Assembly (NCBI GenBank): GCA_021161305.1
Contig: JAGHAW010000206.1
Span: 1-6,255 of the forward strand
Length of the DNA: 6,255 bases
Origin: Sulfurimonas sp.
GTDB lineage: Bacteria > Campylobacterota > Campylobacteria > Campylobacterales > Sulfurimonadaceae
Direction: 5' to 3'
Position 1 is the stretch's first letter; every line of letters begins with the position of its first letter. The position numbers and the translations under genes were made by a program. Shown here piece after piece: positions 6,225 through 6,255 of this stretch. The notes below the pieces were generated by a model that had not been told where the DNA came from, made no database searches, and saw only the letters and a program-made list of their open reading frames with translations.

Positions 6225-6255
6225 AAAAAATATAGAAATAAAATTAAGGTATAAA

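Larger units (their letters stand above)
6131..6225. repeat. Inverted pair of REP-like hairpins (BIME-like), possible bidirectional terminator
   Basis: Two related hairpins with a TTCCCA...TGGGAA core face each other, about 33 bases apart, in the non-coding tail after the DUF89 gene. Their similar tails (GAATGTATATAG on plus, GAATTCATACAT on minus) point toward the centre. This is the layout of paired REP units (BIMEs), which in many bacteria are spread by REP-associated tyrosine transposases. No such transposase is in the window. The hairpins may also end transcription of the operon. Confidence 0.65.

Overview
The window is AT-rich, with every gene on the plus strand and almost no space between genes. 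It looks like a chromosomal segment of a free-living member of the Campylobacterota, perhaps close to Sulfurimonas; the genus is a guess from sequence style. Two things support the phylum. First, the cut-off first gene encodes a remote CheZ-type protein followed immediately by a U32-family protein, the same neighbour pair as HP0170-HP0169 in Helicobacter pylori (recalled, not searched). Second, the proteins are typical of the group in composition.

Layout. (1) 2-1659: the 3' part of a CheZ-like CheY-P phosphatase gene, overlapping a TrhP/YegQ-type tRNA hydroxylation gene by one base (TAATG). (2) 1661-4102: a cytoplasmic PAS-PAS-PAS-GGDEF-EAL cyclic-di-GMP enzyme, one base after trhP. These three genes look like one transcription unit. 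(3) 4134-4631: purE, 31 bases further on, with its own good ribosome binding site. (4) 4632-4785: the only sizeable internal gap. It holds a compact set of inverted repeats that can fold into a three-hairpin, cloverleaf-like element, followed by a hairpin that contains the Shine-Dalgarno of the next gene. (5) 4786-6113: a small protein with a possible helix-turn-helix and a coiled coil, joined by a GTGA overlap to a DUF89-family metal-dependent phosphatase that starts with GTG. (6) 6114-6255: non-coding, with two REP-like hairpins in inverted orientation.

How the parts relate. CheZ ends the CheY-P signal in chemotaxis and the GGDEF/EAL enzyme sets c-di-GMP, which commonly governs motile versus sessile behaviour, so the first operon is partly a motility-signalling unit with a tRNA-modification gene embedded in it. 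purE makes an IMP precursor. The DUF89 protein is probably a metabolite-damage phosphatase whose substrate cannot be read from the sequence.

Most of the window is well-known gene families. The least explained parts are the structured leader between purE and the coiled-coil gene, including an 8-base repeat that gives mutually exclusive pairings with the Shine-Dalgarno, and the tightly coupled coiled-coil/DUF89 pair. The REP-like pair at the end is unusual for this AT-rich background. No transposase, CRISPR array, tRNA or rRNA was seen.
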